In this document: positions 1 through 8,484 of the stretch, one piece after another
How the letters are laid out: every line of letters begins with the position of its first letter
Numbering within the stretch: position 1 is the first letter of the stretch
NCBI RefSeq assembly: GCF_000721495.1
Contig: NZ_JOHY01000024.1
Location: 1-64,000, forward strand
Direction: 5' to 3'
DNA: 64,000 bases
Source: Streptomyces sp. NRRL F-5123
Lineage (GTDB): Bacteria > Actinomycetota > Actinomycetes > Streptomycetales > Streptomycetaceae
Translations under genes and position numbers: made by a program
The notes under the pieces: model-generated
Database searches by the model: none
Seen by the model: the letters and a program-made list of their open reading frames with translations, nothing else
Told to the model about the DNA's origin: nothing

Positions 1-2
1 GC

Positions 3-986
3 ATCGGCAACCTCGCCGCCAAAGTCAAATCCGTCTTCCACGCCGTCGCCAAACCCGTCAACCGCGTCATCGACAAAATCGTGGGCTTCATCGTCAAGAT
101 CGGCAAGAAGATCTGGGCCAAACTCAAGTCCAAGTTCGGCAAGGGGAAGAACAAGGACAAGAGCCAAGGAAAGAAGCCTGACAGCCGGACCGACAGTGAG
201 AAGCAGCGGGACCTAGATGCCGGCCTTGATGCTGCCGAGTCCATTGCCAAGGAAAACGTCCCCGAGTCCGATGCGCAGCGGGGGATTTCTGGAGTCAAAC
301 GGCGCTTCCGGCTCGCGGCGCTCACCCTTGCGTTTGATTCAGACTCGGAGGGTGAGCGGCATTACCGTATCGATGGCGAGGTAAATCCTCGCGGTAATCG
401 GTCCGGTAAGCTCGGCGGGCCAAAGCGAGGGGACCACGTGTTTGCGCTCGGATTGGCTGGTACGTTGGGGGAGATGCACGGTGTCGCGTCCGGTGAACTT
501 ATGCACCTGGACATGACTCGGGCGACGAAGGCAAGCCGGTTGGTGACGTCTCTGGAGGCGTCCCGTGTCAAGGCGGCGGAAATACCTGAACTGATCGTCC
601 GGAAAGGAGGCTCCAAGGAGGGTGGGGCGGACCCCCATTCTCAGGCGTACGGAACGCGGTCGCAGGCGGCGCTGCTCGCCATGACATCACTCGTGCACGG
701 CCTCGCACAATACTATGACGAACACAGGCAAGGTGAGGCCGCGGCCCGGTCGCGTCTTCTTGAAACCTCAGCCGTGCACGCCAAGCTGGCAGTGGGAAGC
801 TGGCTGGAGCACGTGGTCGATAGGGAATCGGTGCCGCTCCTGTCGGCGAGCCAGATGAGCCAGTTCTATGAGGGAGAGGACAGGCTTGAGGAACTCCGTC
901 AGATCCTCGTCCTGGCGTGTGAAAGGTCGCTCCCCGGTGTACCGCAGGGATGGCGGCGGAAGGGCGCGGACCCGGTCGGCCGTTGA
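3..986 (+). CDS. C-terminal part of a probable eCIS-associated (DUF4157-type) cargo protein, 5' truncated by window
   Basis: The frame is open from base 3 to a TGA at 984-986, giving 327 visible residues; the true start lies left of the window. Visible residues 1-52 are a basic amphipathic segment (KPVNRVIDKIVGFIVKIGKK, then KLKSKFGKGKNKDK). In my recollection such segments end the conserved part of DUF4157 proteins, which are cargo or effector candidates of extracellular contractile injection systems. The remaining roughly 270 residues resemble nothing I recognise and could be a variable effector domain. Codon use is less G/C-biased than in neighbours (for example tcc att gcc aag gaa aac), consistent with exchange of the C-terminal module. 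The eCIS ATPase and DUF4255 genes lie nearby on the opposite strand. The DUF4157 metalloprotease-like domain itself is not visible, so the assignment rests on the basic segment and on context. Confidence 0.55.
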   Translation: MGNLAAKVKSVFHAVAKPVNRVIDKIVGFIVKIGKKIWAKLKSKFGKGKNKDKSQGKKPDSRTDSEKQRDLDAGLDAAESIAKENVPESDAQRGISGVKRRFRLAALTLAFDSDSEGERHYRIDGEVNPRGNRSGKLGGPKRGDHVFALGLAGTLGEMHGVASGELMHLDMTRATKASRLVTSLEASRVKAAEIPELIVRKGGSKEGGADPHSQAYGTRSQAALLAMTSLVHGLAQYYDEHRQGEAAARSRLLETSAVHAKLAVGSWLEHVVDRESVPLLSASQMSQFYEGEDRLEELRQILVLACERSLPGVPQGWRRKGADPVGR

Positions 987-991
987 CGCTT

Positions 992-1462
992 TCAGAATCC
1001 GCTCTTGAGTATCTCGTCGCTCCCGATGTCGTCCGCAGCGGCGTGCAGGAATTCGAGGTAGACGCGGTAAACAGGCCCGTAGGCGGAACGGGCGGCACGC
1101 ACGTGTTCGGCACGTGAGGTCGCGTCGGCGGTGATGGCGTTGCTGACCACGGTGCGATAGGCGGTAAGTTCCTCCGAGGCTTCGTTCGCGCTCTCCAGGA
1201 CTTGAGCGGATCCGAACGTCTGTACCAGTCTTTCCGCTGGGTCGAACTCAGGGATCGGCTCGGCCCACAATTTCTGCGCTTCGGTGAGGAAGCCCGCTGC
1301 TTCTCGCTCAGTCCTGCCAACGGCCAGCGCCGCCTGAATGCCCGCCCTCCGGCAAAGGTCGAGCCGCTGCTTGAACAGTTCGGCGTATGCGAAGTACGCG
1401 GCTTCACGTGAGGCGCGGTCCACATGCTCGCGGTCAACACCCATGCTTTGAGTTTTGCTCAC
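992..1462 (-). CDS. Hypothetical helical protein, converging on the cargo-protein gene
   Basis: This 156-residue frame starts at GTG 1462; an alternative is ATG 1444 (MGVDREHV). It ends 5 bases from the stop of the convergent cargo-type gene. The product is acidic and predicted largely helical (AYFAYAELFKQRLDLCRR, EELTAYRTVVSNAI) with no signal peptide or membrane segment. I do not recognise a family. Like its neighbour it has relaxed codon use. Small genes beside variable toxin-like C-termini are often immunity or adaptor proteins, but nothing in the sequence proves that here. No convincing ribosome binding site precedes either start. Confidence 0.5.
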   Translation of the reverse strand: MSKTQSMGVDREHVDRASREAAYFAYAELFKQRLDLCRRAGIQAALAVGRTEREAAGFLTEAQKLWAEPIPEFDPAERLVQTFGSAQVLESANEASEELTAYRTVVSNAITADATSRAEHVRAARSAYGPVYRVYLEFLHAAADDIGSDEILKSGF

Positions 1463-1538
1463 CGCTGTGGAGTTGTCACGAGGGGCGCGGAGGAAATGTT
1501 CCAGCGAGGGAACACGCCAGCGGGCGGGCGGTGTCCCC

Positions 1539-3860
1539 TCACGTCGTGAGCAGGTGGGCGTACGGGCCGAATTCGGAGGGGAGGGTCAGGCGGCCGAGTT
1601 TCTGGTACTCGCGCTGCACCGCGTGGATGAGCATCGGCATCGTCAGCGGGGTGGCGGCCTCCGCCGCGAGGTAGGCGGCGGTCACGGCGATGGAGCGGAT
1701 GTTGCCGCCGGCCAGTTCGAAGGACTCGGCGCAGAAGGCGAGGTCCAGGGGGGAGTCGGGGGGGAGGACGGGGCGGAGGGCGCGGTGCCAGAGGAGGTGG
1801 CGCTGGGCCGCGTCGGGGAGGGGGAAGTCGACGACGAGGTCGAGGCGGCGGGTGAAGGCGTCGTCGAGGTTGGCGCGGAGGTTGGTCGCGAGGATGGCCA
1901 GACCGTCGAACGTCTCCATCCGCTGGAGCAGGTACGCGCTCTCGACGTTGGCGTAGCGGTCGTGCGCGTCCTTGACCTCCGAACGCTTGCCGAAGATCGC
2001 GTCGGCCTCGTCGAAGAGCAGCACGCCGTTGACGCCCGCGGCCTCGCTGAAGATGCGTTCGAGGTTCTTCTCGGTCTCGCCGATGTACTTGTCGATGACG
2101 GTCGCCAGGTCGACCGTGTAGAGGTCGAGCCCCAGGTCAGCCGCGATGACCTCCGCGGACATCGTCTTGCCCGTCCCGGAGTCGCCGGCGAAGAGGGCGG
2201 TGACGCCGCGGCCCCGCCCGCCGCCCGGGCGCATGCCCCACGCGCCGAGGACGAGGTCGCGGTGCCGGGCGCGCGCGGCGAGCTCGTGGAGCTGGGCGAG
2301 CGGGTCGGCGGGCAGCACGAGGTCGTCCCAGCCCACCGCGGGCTCGACGCGCCGGGCCAGCCGGTCCAGGCCCGCGGCGTTCTGGGCGCGAGCGCCCGCC
2401 CGTACGCGGTCGGCGTCCAGCGGGCCGTCCGTGAGCAGCGCGGCCTGCGCGGTGGAGCGCGCGGCCCGGGTGATCTGGTCCGGGGTGAGGAGGAAGGGCG
2501 CGAGCGTGAGCCGTACGTCGAGGTCGTCCGGCACCGGGGCGTCGTACGTGCGGGCCCAGAGCGCGGCCCGCGTCGCCGGGTCCACCCGCGGGGCGTGCAG
2601 CAGCAGCGGGGGGCGCGCGGACCACGCGGCGTCCCACGGGGTGCGCCCCACCAGGACGGTGAGCGGCGCGGTGTCGGCCAGCAGCCGCAGCGCCTCCGTG
2701 TGCTCGGGCGTGAGCGCTTCGAGCGGCGCGCACACCAGGCCCGCGCCGGCGAGCCGCGCCTCGCGGGCCAGGACGCGTACGGCCTCCGCGGGGTGCGGGT
2801 CCTGGGTCAGGCGCAGCAGGTCGACGCCGAGGACGCGGTGGCCCGAGCGCAGCAGCGCCGCCGCGGCCAGCGCGGTCCCGGCCCCGCCCTGCTCCTCGCG
2901 CAGGTGGGCGAGGCGGACGCCCTGGGCCAGGGCGCGGGCGAGGACGTCCGGGTCGCCGACGCCGGGGACGTCGTGCCAGGACGTCAGCAGGTCGGCGAGC
3001 CGCGGGTCGGGGGTGTCGTCGCCCAGCAGGTGGCCCGCGACCCGGTCGGGCACACGCAACGACCGTCCCAGGAACGGGCGTTCGGTCTCCTCGACGACCA
3101 GCAGCCCGCCCGACCGCAGCGGGGCCTGCGGCGCGAGCCGGGCCCGCGCCTGCGGATCGGCGGCCGCCCGCCCGCACAGCCCGAGGGCGAGCCCGACGGT
3201 GGGGCGGCAGCGCGCGACATGGTCGTTGAGGTAGCCGTAGAACTGCTCGAAGCGGTCGTCCAGGTCGGGAAGGAGGGCGATGAGCAGGATCTCGACGTCG
3301 AGGTCGGTGAGGCCGAAGGCGCGGGCGAGGTGCCGCAGCCGGGAGGCCCCGCGGGCGGGGGCAGCGGTGGTGGCGGTGCGTACGGGGCCGCCGCCGTCGA
3401 GGGCCTTGCCGAAGGGGCCGCTGCTGAAGCCGTCGCGGAAGCCGCCGCCGAAGCCGTCGTCGGCTCGGACGCCGAAGCCGTCGCGGCAGCCGGCGTCGGA
3501 TCCGACGCCGGGCGCGCGTTCGGGGCTGCCGGGGTAAGGGCCCCCGCCGATGCCGCCGATGCCGCCGAAGCCCCCCGCAGGGGTGCGCTCGGACGCGTCC
3601 GCCAACGCCTCCGCCTCCGCGAAGCGTTCCGCGTCGGTCTGGTCGGGCCCGGCGAGCGAGCGGCCCTCGTCCAGCAGCCGCCGCACCGTCTCGTCGCTGA
3701 GGTAGAGGCCGCGGAAGGCGTCGTCCGGCTGCGGGTCGACCGCCTGCCGGGCGTCCACCGCCCGCCGCACCCGCTCCTCGACGAGCGCGGCCCGCGCGAG
3801 CAGATGCCGCAGGCTCAGACCGGCGGACGCCCCGCCCCCCTCCGCCGGGTCCGGCGTCAC
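1539..3860 (-). CDS. AAA+ ATPase of an extracellular contractile injection system
   Basis: A 773-residue protein. The start is taken at GTG 3860, which overlaps the upstream DUF4255 stop (GTGA) and has GGAGG about 6 bases upstream; the frame stays open further upstream but runs through the neighbouring gene. The N-terminal 300 residues are Ala/Gly-rich with glycine-rich low-complexity stretches (FGGIGGIGGG). A degenerate first ATPase-like region follows, then a canonical AAA+ module: Walker A GDSGTGKT near residue 558, Walker B LLFDEADAIFG near 613, sensor and arginine finger region ILATNLRANLDDAFTRRLD near 660. This matches the family of ATPases encoded in all contractile injection loci of the eCIS type, thought to act in assembly or remodelling of the particle. 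Its position after a DUF4255 gene supports the call. Confidence 0.85.
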   Translation of the reverse strand: MTPDPAEGGGASAGLSLRHLLARAALVEERVRRAVDARQAVDPQPDDAFRGLYLSDETVRRLLDEGRSLAGPDQTDAERFAEAEALADASERTPAGGFGGIGGIGGGPYPGSPERAPGVGSDAGCRDGFGVRADDGFGGGFRDGFSSGPFGKALDGGGPVRTATTAAPARGASRLRHLARAFGLTDLDVEILLIALLPDLDDRFEQFYGYLNDHVARCRPTVGLALGLCGRAAADPQARARLAPQAPLRSGGLLVVEETERPFLGRSLRVPDRVAGHLLGDDTPDPRLADLLTSWHDVPGVGDPDVLARALAQGVRLAHLREEQGGAGTALAAAALLRSGHRVLGVDLLRLTQDPHPAEAVRVLAREARLAGAGLVCAPLEALTPEHTEALRLLADTAPLTVLVGRTPWDAAWSARPPLLLHAPRVDPATRAALWARTYDAPVPDDLDVRLTLAPFLLTPDQITRAARSTAQAALLTDGPLDADRVRAGARAQNAAGLDRLARRVEPAVGWDDLVLPADPLAQLHELAARARHRDLVLGAWGMRPGGGRGRGVTALFAGDSGTGKTMSAEVIAADLGLDLYTVDLATVIDKYIGETEKNLERIFSEAAGVNGVLLFDEADAIFGKRSEVKDAHDRYANVESAYLLQRMETFDGLAILATNLRANLDDAFTRRLDLVVDFPLPDAAQRHLLWHRALRPVLPPDSPLDLAFCAESFELAGGNIRSIAVTAAYLAAEAATPLTMPMLIHAVQREYQKLGRLTLPSEFGPYAHLLTT

Positions 3861-4594
3861 CGGTCCTCCGCCACACGGGACGTGATGCCCGACCGGCGCG
3901 GCTCGCGGGGCTCGCGCGGCGGCGGCGCGGGGACGTTCGGCGTGCTTCCGTAGACGGGGAGTTCGGCCCCGGACGGCGTCCGGGCGGGCGGGCGCTCCGC
4001 CGACGCCCCGGGCGGCGGGACGCCCTCGGAGAAGCCGAGCCGCAGCCCGTCCTCGCCGACCGGCGGACCCGCCGCGTACACCGGCGACTCCGTCACCGGC
4101 ACGCTGATCACCAGGTCCAGCGACGGCTTCAACTCGCCGCCGAGCGCGCTCCACACGTCCGCGAACGACCGGTCCTCGGGCGGCGGCAGTGCCACGCTCA
4201 TCGGCACGGAGATGCCGAGTTCGGACAGCGTGCCGCTGAACCGCTCGGGCGACAGCGCCTCGTAGCGCAGCAGGCACAGCAACAGCGAGGACAGCAGCCG
4301 GTGTTCGTCCTCCGGGCGGCGCGTCCAGGCGGTGATCAGGTACGAGAGCTTGAAGTAGCGCGGCGGCCGGCGCCGGGCCGTGACGGTGCCGTGCTCGTCG
4401 TACTCGTTGAGCAGGCCGCGTTCGCGCCGCCGCATGTCCTCGCGGATGTCGTACAGGTAGAGGTTGACGGTGGGGGCGTTGACCTTCGCCGCCCAGTCGC
4501 GCGTGGGGGCGTCGAAGACGACCGAGACCTGCCCGCCTGCGAGTGGCTCCGCCCGGAAGAGGGCGCGCAGAGCGTCGTCGACCTCGTGGATCAT
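3857..4594 (-). CDS. DUF4255 family protein (eCIS cap/adaptor-type)
   Basis: A 245-residue protein starting at ATG 4594, preceded by GGAGGAAGG at good spacing. The family signature is clear: MIHEVDDALRALF at the N-terminus, VNLYLYDIREDMRRRE near residue 45, then YFKLSYLITAWTRRPEDEHRLLSSLL. The C-terminal 60 residues are proline-rich. DUF4255 (Pvc16-like) proteins are encoded in eCIS loci and are proposed to close or cap the contractile tube. It overlaps the ATPase gene by 4 bases, so the two are translationally coupled. The 85 bases upstream (4595-4679) contain three imperfect copies of a short element centred on GCTCGTACGGGC. Confidence 0.85.
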   Translation of the reverse strand: MIHEVDDALRALFRAEPLAGGQVSVVFDAPTRDWAAKVNAPTVNLYLYDIREDMRRRERGLLNEYDEHGTVTARRRPPRYFKLSYLITAWTRRPEDEHRLLSSLLLCLLRYEALSPERFSGTLSELGISVPMSVALPPPEDRSFADVWSALGGELKPSLDLVISVPVTESPVYAAGPPVGEDGLRLGFSEGVPPPGASAERPPARTPSGAELPVYGSTPNVPAPPPREPREPRRSGITSRVAEDR

Positions 4595-4679
4595 GTGCCT
4601 ACCTGCCTTCCTCCGGCTCGTACGGACTCGGTGCTCGTCCCCGGCCCGGTGCTCGTACGGGCCCGGCGCTCGTACGGGC

Positions 4680-7439
4680 TCAGCCGCGGGCCGCGAAGTC
4701 CGGCGGCTGCACGGTCTGCTGCACGACCAGCACCGGCAGCGGCACCGGCGGGTCGTAACCGGCGGGCGTGGCCCGCAGGTTGCGCGCTCCGAGCAGGTCG
4801 CGCGGCAGGACGACGACCTGCGCCGCGAACGTGCCGTCCGGCGCGACGAGCGCGGGGTCGGTCCGGGCCGTGATCCCGCGGCTCCACGACAGCGGGACGG
4901 CCGTGCCGGGCGGGAAGTCCGTGCCGCGCACCACGACCACGTCACCGGGCCGGACCACCGCCGGGCTGACCGTCAGCGTCGGCTGGAGGACGCGGAGCGG
5001 GGCGGTCGCGGTGTTGTCAGCCGCCCGCGGGTCCGCGGGCGAGCCGTGCACACCGACGCGCACGGTGCCGGTGAGCGGCACGTGGTAGACGGCCTGCTGG
5101 AGCACCGTGACCCGGCCGCCGGGCGGGATCGTGCACGGCTTCGCGCTCGTGCACGCCGTCGTCGTCCCGACGCTGCTCTTGCCCGCGGCGGTGGCCGGCC
5201 ACACCGACGACACGACCACGCCGGTCGCTGCGCGCGGGCCGGCGTTGGTGATCGTGACCTGCGCGAGCGTACGGGCGCCGGTGTACGTCGGCGCGGGCCC
5301 GACGCCGATGCGGACAGCGAGGTCCGCCTGGTCGGGGATGGGCTTCGGGAGCACCGTGAACGTCGCTTCCGCCGTACCGGTGTTGCCCGCGCTGTCGGTT
5401 GCCGTGCAGGTGACGGTGGTGGCGCCGAGCGGGAAGAGCGAGCCGGAGGCGGGCGTGCAGGTGACGGGCAGCGGGCCGTCGACGCCGTCCACGGCGGTCG
5501 CGGTGTAACTGATGCGCGCGCCCCCGGAACCCTGCGCCTCGACCGACCGGCTGTCGACGGTCACGACGGGGGCGGTGACGTCGCGGACGGCGATGCCGAT
5601 GATCTCCTGGTAGTCGTTGGCAGGTTCGGGAAGCGGGGTCCCGGGACCACCGGTGGTGCCGCTGGTGGTGCCGGATGTCGTTCCAGTGGTGGTGCCGGTG
5701 GTGGTGCCGGTGGTGGTTCCGGTGGACGTACCCGTGGTGGTGCCGGTGGTGGTTCCGGTGGTCGTTCCGGTGGTGGTTCCGGTGGACGTACCCGTGGTGG
5801 TGCCGGTGGTGGTTCCGGTGGTCGTTCCGGTGGTGGTGCCGGTGGTGGTTCCGGTGGTGGTTCCGGTGGTCGTTCCGGTGGTGGTGCCGGTGGTGGTTCC
5901 GGTGGTCGTGCCGGTCGTGGTTCCGGTGGACGTTCCCGTCGTCGTGCCGGTCGTCGTACCGGACGACGTGCCCGTGGACGTACCGAAGTTCGTGCCCGTA
6001 CCGCCCGTCGCGCCGTCGCAGCCCGCCACGCCGCCGAGCAGGCCGGCTCCCAGGCCCGCGACGAGGCCGTCCGGACCCGCGATCAGGCCGGCGCCGAGTC
6101 CGGCCACCAGGCCCCAGCCGCAGGCCGCGTTGCCGCCGCCCACGCCCGCAGCGAGGCCCACCCCGGCAACGGTGCCGCCCGGGCTGCCCGTTGCCGCTGC
6201 CGCTGCCGGACGGTCCGTGGCGGCGGGCACACCCGTCGCCCCGTCCTCGCCGGACGACGGCGTTCCCGGGGCCGCAAGGGCCGTACGGGCCGGGCCCGTT
6301 CCGGATCTGTTGCGTACGGGGGCCGCGGTCACGACGTCGGGAGCGGCCCCGCCGGGCACCTTGCCGTCGAGGAGGAACTGCACCGCGCAGGTCAGTTCGG
6401 TGCCCTGCGGCGCGTCGGGCGCGACGGCGACCGTCTCGTCGAAGGACGCGGTCTCGCCACTGGTGACCTGCTGGGACGCCGGGGCGAGGCTCACCGTGAG
6501 GGCGGGGTCGCAGTTGACCGTCTCGTACGTCACGGTGGTGGGGAGGTTGACCAGGCCGTCGCTGATGGCCTGGGCCACGGCGTTCTCGTTCACGCCGGAC
6601 ATCAGCTTGCCGCCGGTGGCGTTGACGACCTTGGTCGCCTCGTCGGGGTCGTGGGTGCCCTCGTGGTTGTCGGGGGTGTCGCCGTTGCCGTCGAGACCGT
6701 CACCGAGCGTGGTGTCGATGTCGATGGCGAGGACGCGTACACCCGCGCTCTTGAGCGCACCGATGGCGCTGTCGAGCGAGTGGTCCACGCTGGGGTCGTG
6801 GCTGGAGGCGTCACCGATGAGGACGACGATCGGGCTGGCCTCCGGCCGGAAGGCGATCCGCCCGCCCGCTCCGTTGGCGATCTGCCAGAGCCCGTTGATC
6901 CAGTCCTCGGCGGGACCGGGGCTGTTGTAGCCGCGCTCCGCGTGAAGGTTGTCGAACCACCTGCTCACATCGCTGACGTCCGACGTCAGTTGGTGTTCCA
7001 CGGTGAAGACGTCCGCGCCGTCGGTCACGTCGCCGTACGCGGTGAGGGCGAAGCGCGCGTCGGGCTGCTGCTGGAGGACGTCTGTCGCCACCGTCTGCAT
7101 GGAACCTGCGACGTTGCTGATGCTGTCCTTCATGCTGCCGGTGTCGTCGATCATCAGCACCACGTCCGGCCGCGGCGGAATCGTCGGCGTGTCCACCGTC
7201 TTCGCCACGTGCGTGGACTCCCCGGGTGCGAGCGCTTGGTCCACCACCTGGGGGTTGACCGGTGGGCCGACGGCCGACGGGGACGCGGAAGGCCCCGCGG
7301 CCATGCCGGGGACCGCTCCGGCGACGAGCACCAGCCCGGCGACCAGGGTGCCGAGCCGCAGCGCGCGGCTCGCGGACCGGCCGGGCCGCGCCCCCGGGGC
7401 ACCGGCACCGGCTTCCTTACCGCCGACGTGCTGACGCAT
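4680..7439 (-). CDS. Large secreted VWA-HYR protein with a (TGTT)n tract
   Basis: A 919-residue protein. ATG 7439 is chosen; GTG 7445 is two codons upstream and shares the GGGAG-rich leader. A signal peptide is visible (basic RSASRALR, then GTLVAGLVLVAGAVPGMAAG, residues 25-50). A von Willebrand A domain begins near 92 with a MIDAS-like DDTGSM (98-103). Near 480-600 is an almost pure Thr-Gly tract of four-residue units encoded by imperfect 12-bp repeats at about 5653-5995. A HYR domain (about 620-700, CTATDSAGNTGTAEATFTV), a CARDB/DUF11-like domain and a final Ig-like region (TLTVSPAVVRPGDVVVVRGTDF) follow. Glycine-rich hydrophobic stretches near 420-475 could be membrane-associated. The gene precedes DUF4255 on the same strand, so it may belong to the injection system, as a surface or adhesion factor; that is inference. 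Confidence 0.75.
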   Translation of the reverse strand: MRQHVGGKEAGAGAPGARPGRSASRALRLGTLVAGLVLVAGAVPGMAAGPSASPSAVGPPVNPQVVDQALAPGESTHVAKTVDTPTIPPRPDVVLMIDDTGSMKDSISNVAGSMQTVATDVLQQQPDARFALTAYGDVTDGADVFTVEHQLTSDVSDVSRWFDNLHAERGYNSPGPAEDWINGLWQIANGAGGRIAFRPEASPIVVLIGDASSHDPSVDHSLDSAIGALKSAGVRVLAIDIDTTLGDGLDGNGDTPDNHEGTHDPDEATKVVNATGGKLMSGVNENAVAQAISDGLVNLPTTVTYETVNCDPALTVSLAPASQQVTSGETASFDETVAVAPDAPQGTELTCAVQFLLDGKVPGGAAPDVVTAAPVRNRSGTGPARTALAAPGTPSSGEDGATGVPAATDRPAAAAATGSPGGTVAGVGLAAGVGGGNAACGWGLVAGLGAGLIAGPDGLVAGLGAGLLGGVAGCDGATGGTGTNFGTSTGTSSGTTTGTTTGTSTGTTTGTTTGTTTGTTTGTTTGTTTGTTTGTTTGTTTGTTTGTTTGTSTGTTTGTTTGTTTGTTTGTSTGTTTGTTTGTTTGTTSGTTSGTTGGPGTPLPEPANDYQEIIGIAVRDVTAPVVTVDSRSVEAQGSGGARISYTATAVDGVDGPLPVTCTPASGSLFPLGATTVTCTATDSAGNTGTAEATFTVLPKPIPDQADLAVRIGVGPAPTYTGARTLAQVTITNAGPRAATGVVVSSVWPATAAGKSSVGTTTACTSAKPCTIPPGGRVTVLQQAVYHVPLTGTVRVGVHGSPADPRAADNTATAPLRVLQPTLTVSPAVVRPGDVVVVRGTDFPPGTAVPLSWSRGITARTDPALVAPDGTFAAQVVVLPRDLLGARNLRATPAGYDPPVPLPVLVVQQTVQPPDFAARG
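5653..5995 (-). repeat. 12-bp imperfect repeat tract encoding (TGTT)n
   Basis: About 28 tandem imperfect 12-bp units, seen on the plus strand as variations of GGTGGTTCCGGT and GGTCGTGCCGGT. They encode a Thr-Gly rich linker inside the VWA-HYR protein. Third-position variation shows selection for the peptide pattern. Longer higher-order repeats are visible: a block ending in GTGGACGTACCCGTGG recurs at about 5722 and 5782. Such tracts change length readily by slippage. Confidence 0.85.
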
Positions 7440-7699
7440 GCGCACCGAACCCCCAGCTCCCGGAAACCGCACCAGCCGACACCGTCGCGTGAACAGGCCG
7501 GGATCGGCAGCGCGGAGCGGGTCAAACCATCGGGTACGAAAGGGCTGCCTCTTCGGACACCAGCTCGTCCGGGCCCGCCGGACCACCGGCTGCCAACACT
7601 GCGGCAGCCGACGGGCGTTGTCGCCATGACGTGGGCGGGACGAAGGCGCGCGCGTCGCCTTCCACGCGCACACCGTCGCCCACAGCTGACGCCGGTGTG

Positions 7700-7737
7700 C
7701 CGGCGGGCCGGGGCATCCAACGGCCCCGGCCCGCCGG
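7700..7737 (-). terminator. Strong hairpin downstream of the phospholipase gene
   Basis: Perfect 15-bp arms (7700-7714 and 7723-7737) around an 8-base loop, directly after the stop codon of the phospholipase A2 gene at 7743. No T-run, as is usual for Streptomyces terminators. The rest of 7440-7699 is a non-coding leader of the VWA-HYR gene in which I see nothing else firm. Confidence 0.6.
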
Positions 7738-7742
7738 GTGGT

Positions 7743-8228
7743 TCAGGACGTCTTCGCCGCGGGCGCGGCACTGCCGAAGATGTCGACGGCGTGGTAATAC
7801 GTCCACGCCGTCGAGTCGCACGCGGACTTGGTCACGCCGGAGTAGCCGGCGCAGACCCGCTTGAGGTCGGCGTAGAGCATGTTGTCCAGCCGGGCCTTGT
7901 TGGCGGCGAAGGTGCCCGCCTTCTTGTAGTTGCGGTAGCCGAAGTCGTGGCGGGCGCAGGAGAGTTTGAAGGGGAAGCCGAGCGGGTTGTCGGGGGAGTC
8001 CGAGCAGTAGTCCGTCGACCAGTCGAAGCCGTACGCCGACCAGGCGGCCTGGTTGTTGCGGGCGGCGAGCCAGGCGTTGTAGCTCGCGGCGCTGGTCTGC
8101 GTCCAGCTGCTGAGCACCTGCGGCTTGTCGGCGGGAGCGGCGCCGGCGGGGGCGGCCGCGGTGAGGACGGCGGGCAGGGCGAGGGCCGCGGCGGCAAGCG
8201 GAAGGGCCAGACGGCGGGTGGGGCGCAT
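7743..8228 (-). CDS. Secreted prokaryotic phospholipase A2
   Basis: A 161-residue precursor starting at ATG 8228 with GGAGG close upstream. Residues 1-32 form a signal peptide (RPTRRLALPLAAAALALPAVLTAAAPAGAA). The mature part carries the bacterial PLA2 signature CARHDFGYRNY: His94-Asp95 is the catalytic pair, and Cys75/91 and Cys126/137 are likely disulphide pairs. It is about the size of the secreted Streptomyces violaceoruber enzyme (PF09056 family). It hydrolyses the sn-2 ester of phospholipids outside the cell and needs Ca2+. It stands alone, with a hairpin terminator after it and 256 bases of upstream DNA. Confidence 0.9.
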   Translation of the reverse strand: MRPTRRLALPLAAAALALPAVLTAAAPAGAAPADKPQVLSSWTQTSAASYNAWLAARNNQAAWSAYGFDWSTDYCSDSPDNPLGFPFKLSCARHDFGYRNYKKAGTFAANKARLDNMLYADLKRVCAGYSGVTKSACDSTAWTYYHAVDIFGSAAPAAKTS

Positions 8229-8440
8229 GGGAACCTCCGGGCGGTGGTGGGGCACTGACGGGGTGTCCGGTTCTTCGCACGAGCCCCCGAGTCAACGGGG
8301 CGGGAGTGACGAGCGGGTCTACGCGCGAAGAGCCGCGCGGAAATGTTTCCCGTCATCTACGCGTCGGTAACCGCCCGGCGCGAGTGAATCCGCGGAGAGT
8401 TGACGTGACGTCAGGAGCCGGTACGCGCCCGAGCGCGCCC

Positions 8441-8463
8441 GCCCGGCGCGATGTGCGCCGGGC
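8441..8463 (-). terminator. Hairpin downstream of the SDR gene
   Basis: A 9-bp perfect stem (GCCCGGCGC at 8441-8449 with 8455-8463) around GATGT, 22 bases past the stop of the SDR gene. It is a probable rho-independent type terminator. A palindromic TGACGTCA lies at 8405-8412 nearby. Confidence 0.45.
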
Positions 8464-8484
8464 CTTCCGGAGGAGGGGGAGCCG

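Noticed and set aside
1455..3953. 832-codon plus-strand frame opposite the eCIS ATPase
   Set aside because: It is the antisense of a well-supported gene; its product is Val/Gly/Arg low-complexity without motifs, a product of high GC.
5617..6930. Plus-strand frame encoding a VPVVVPVV repeat
   Set aside because: It is the complement of the TGTT repeat tract; there is no ribosome site or signal peptide.
4464..8258. 1264-codon plus-strand frame opposite the VWA-HYR and phospholipase genes
   Set aside because: It crosses several real genes on the other strand and encodes Gly/Arg/Ser repeats that mirror the Thr-Gly tract.
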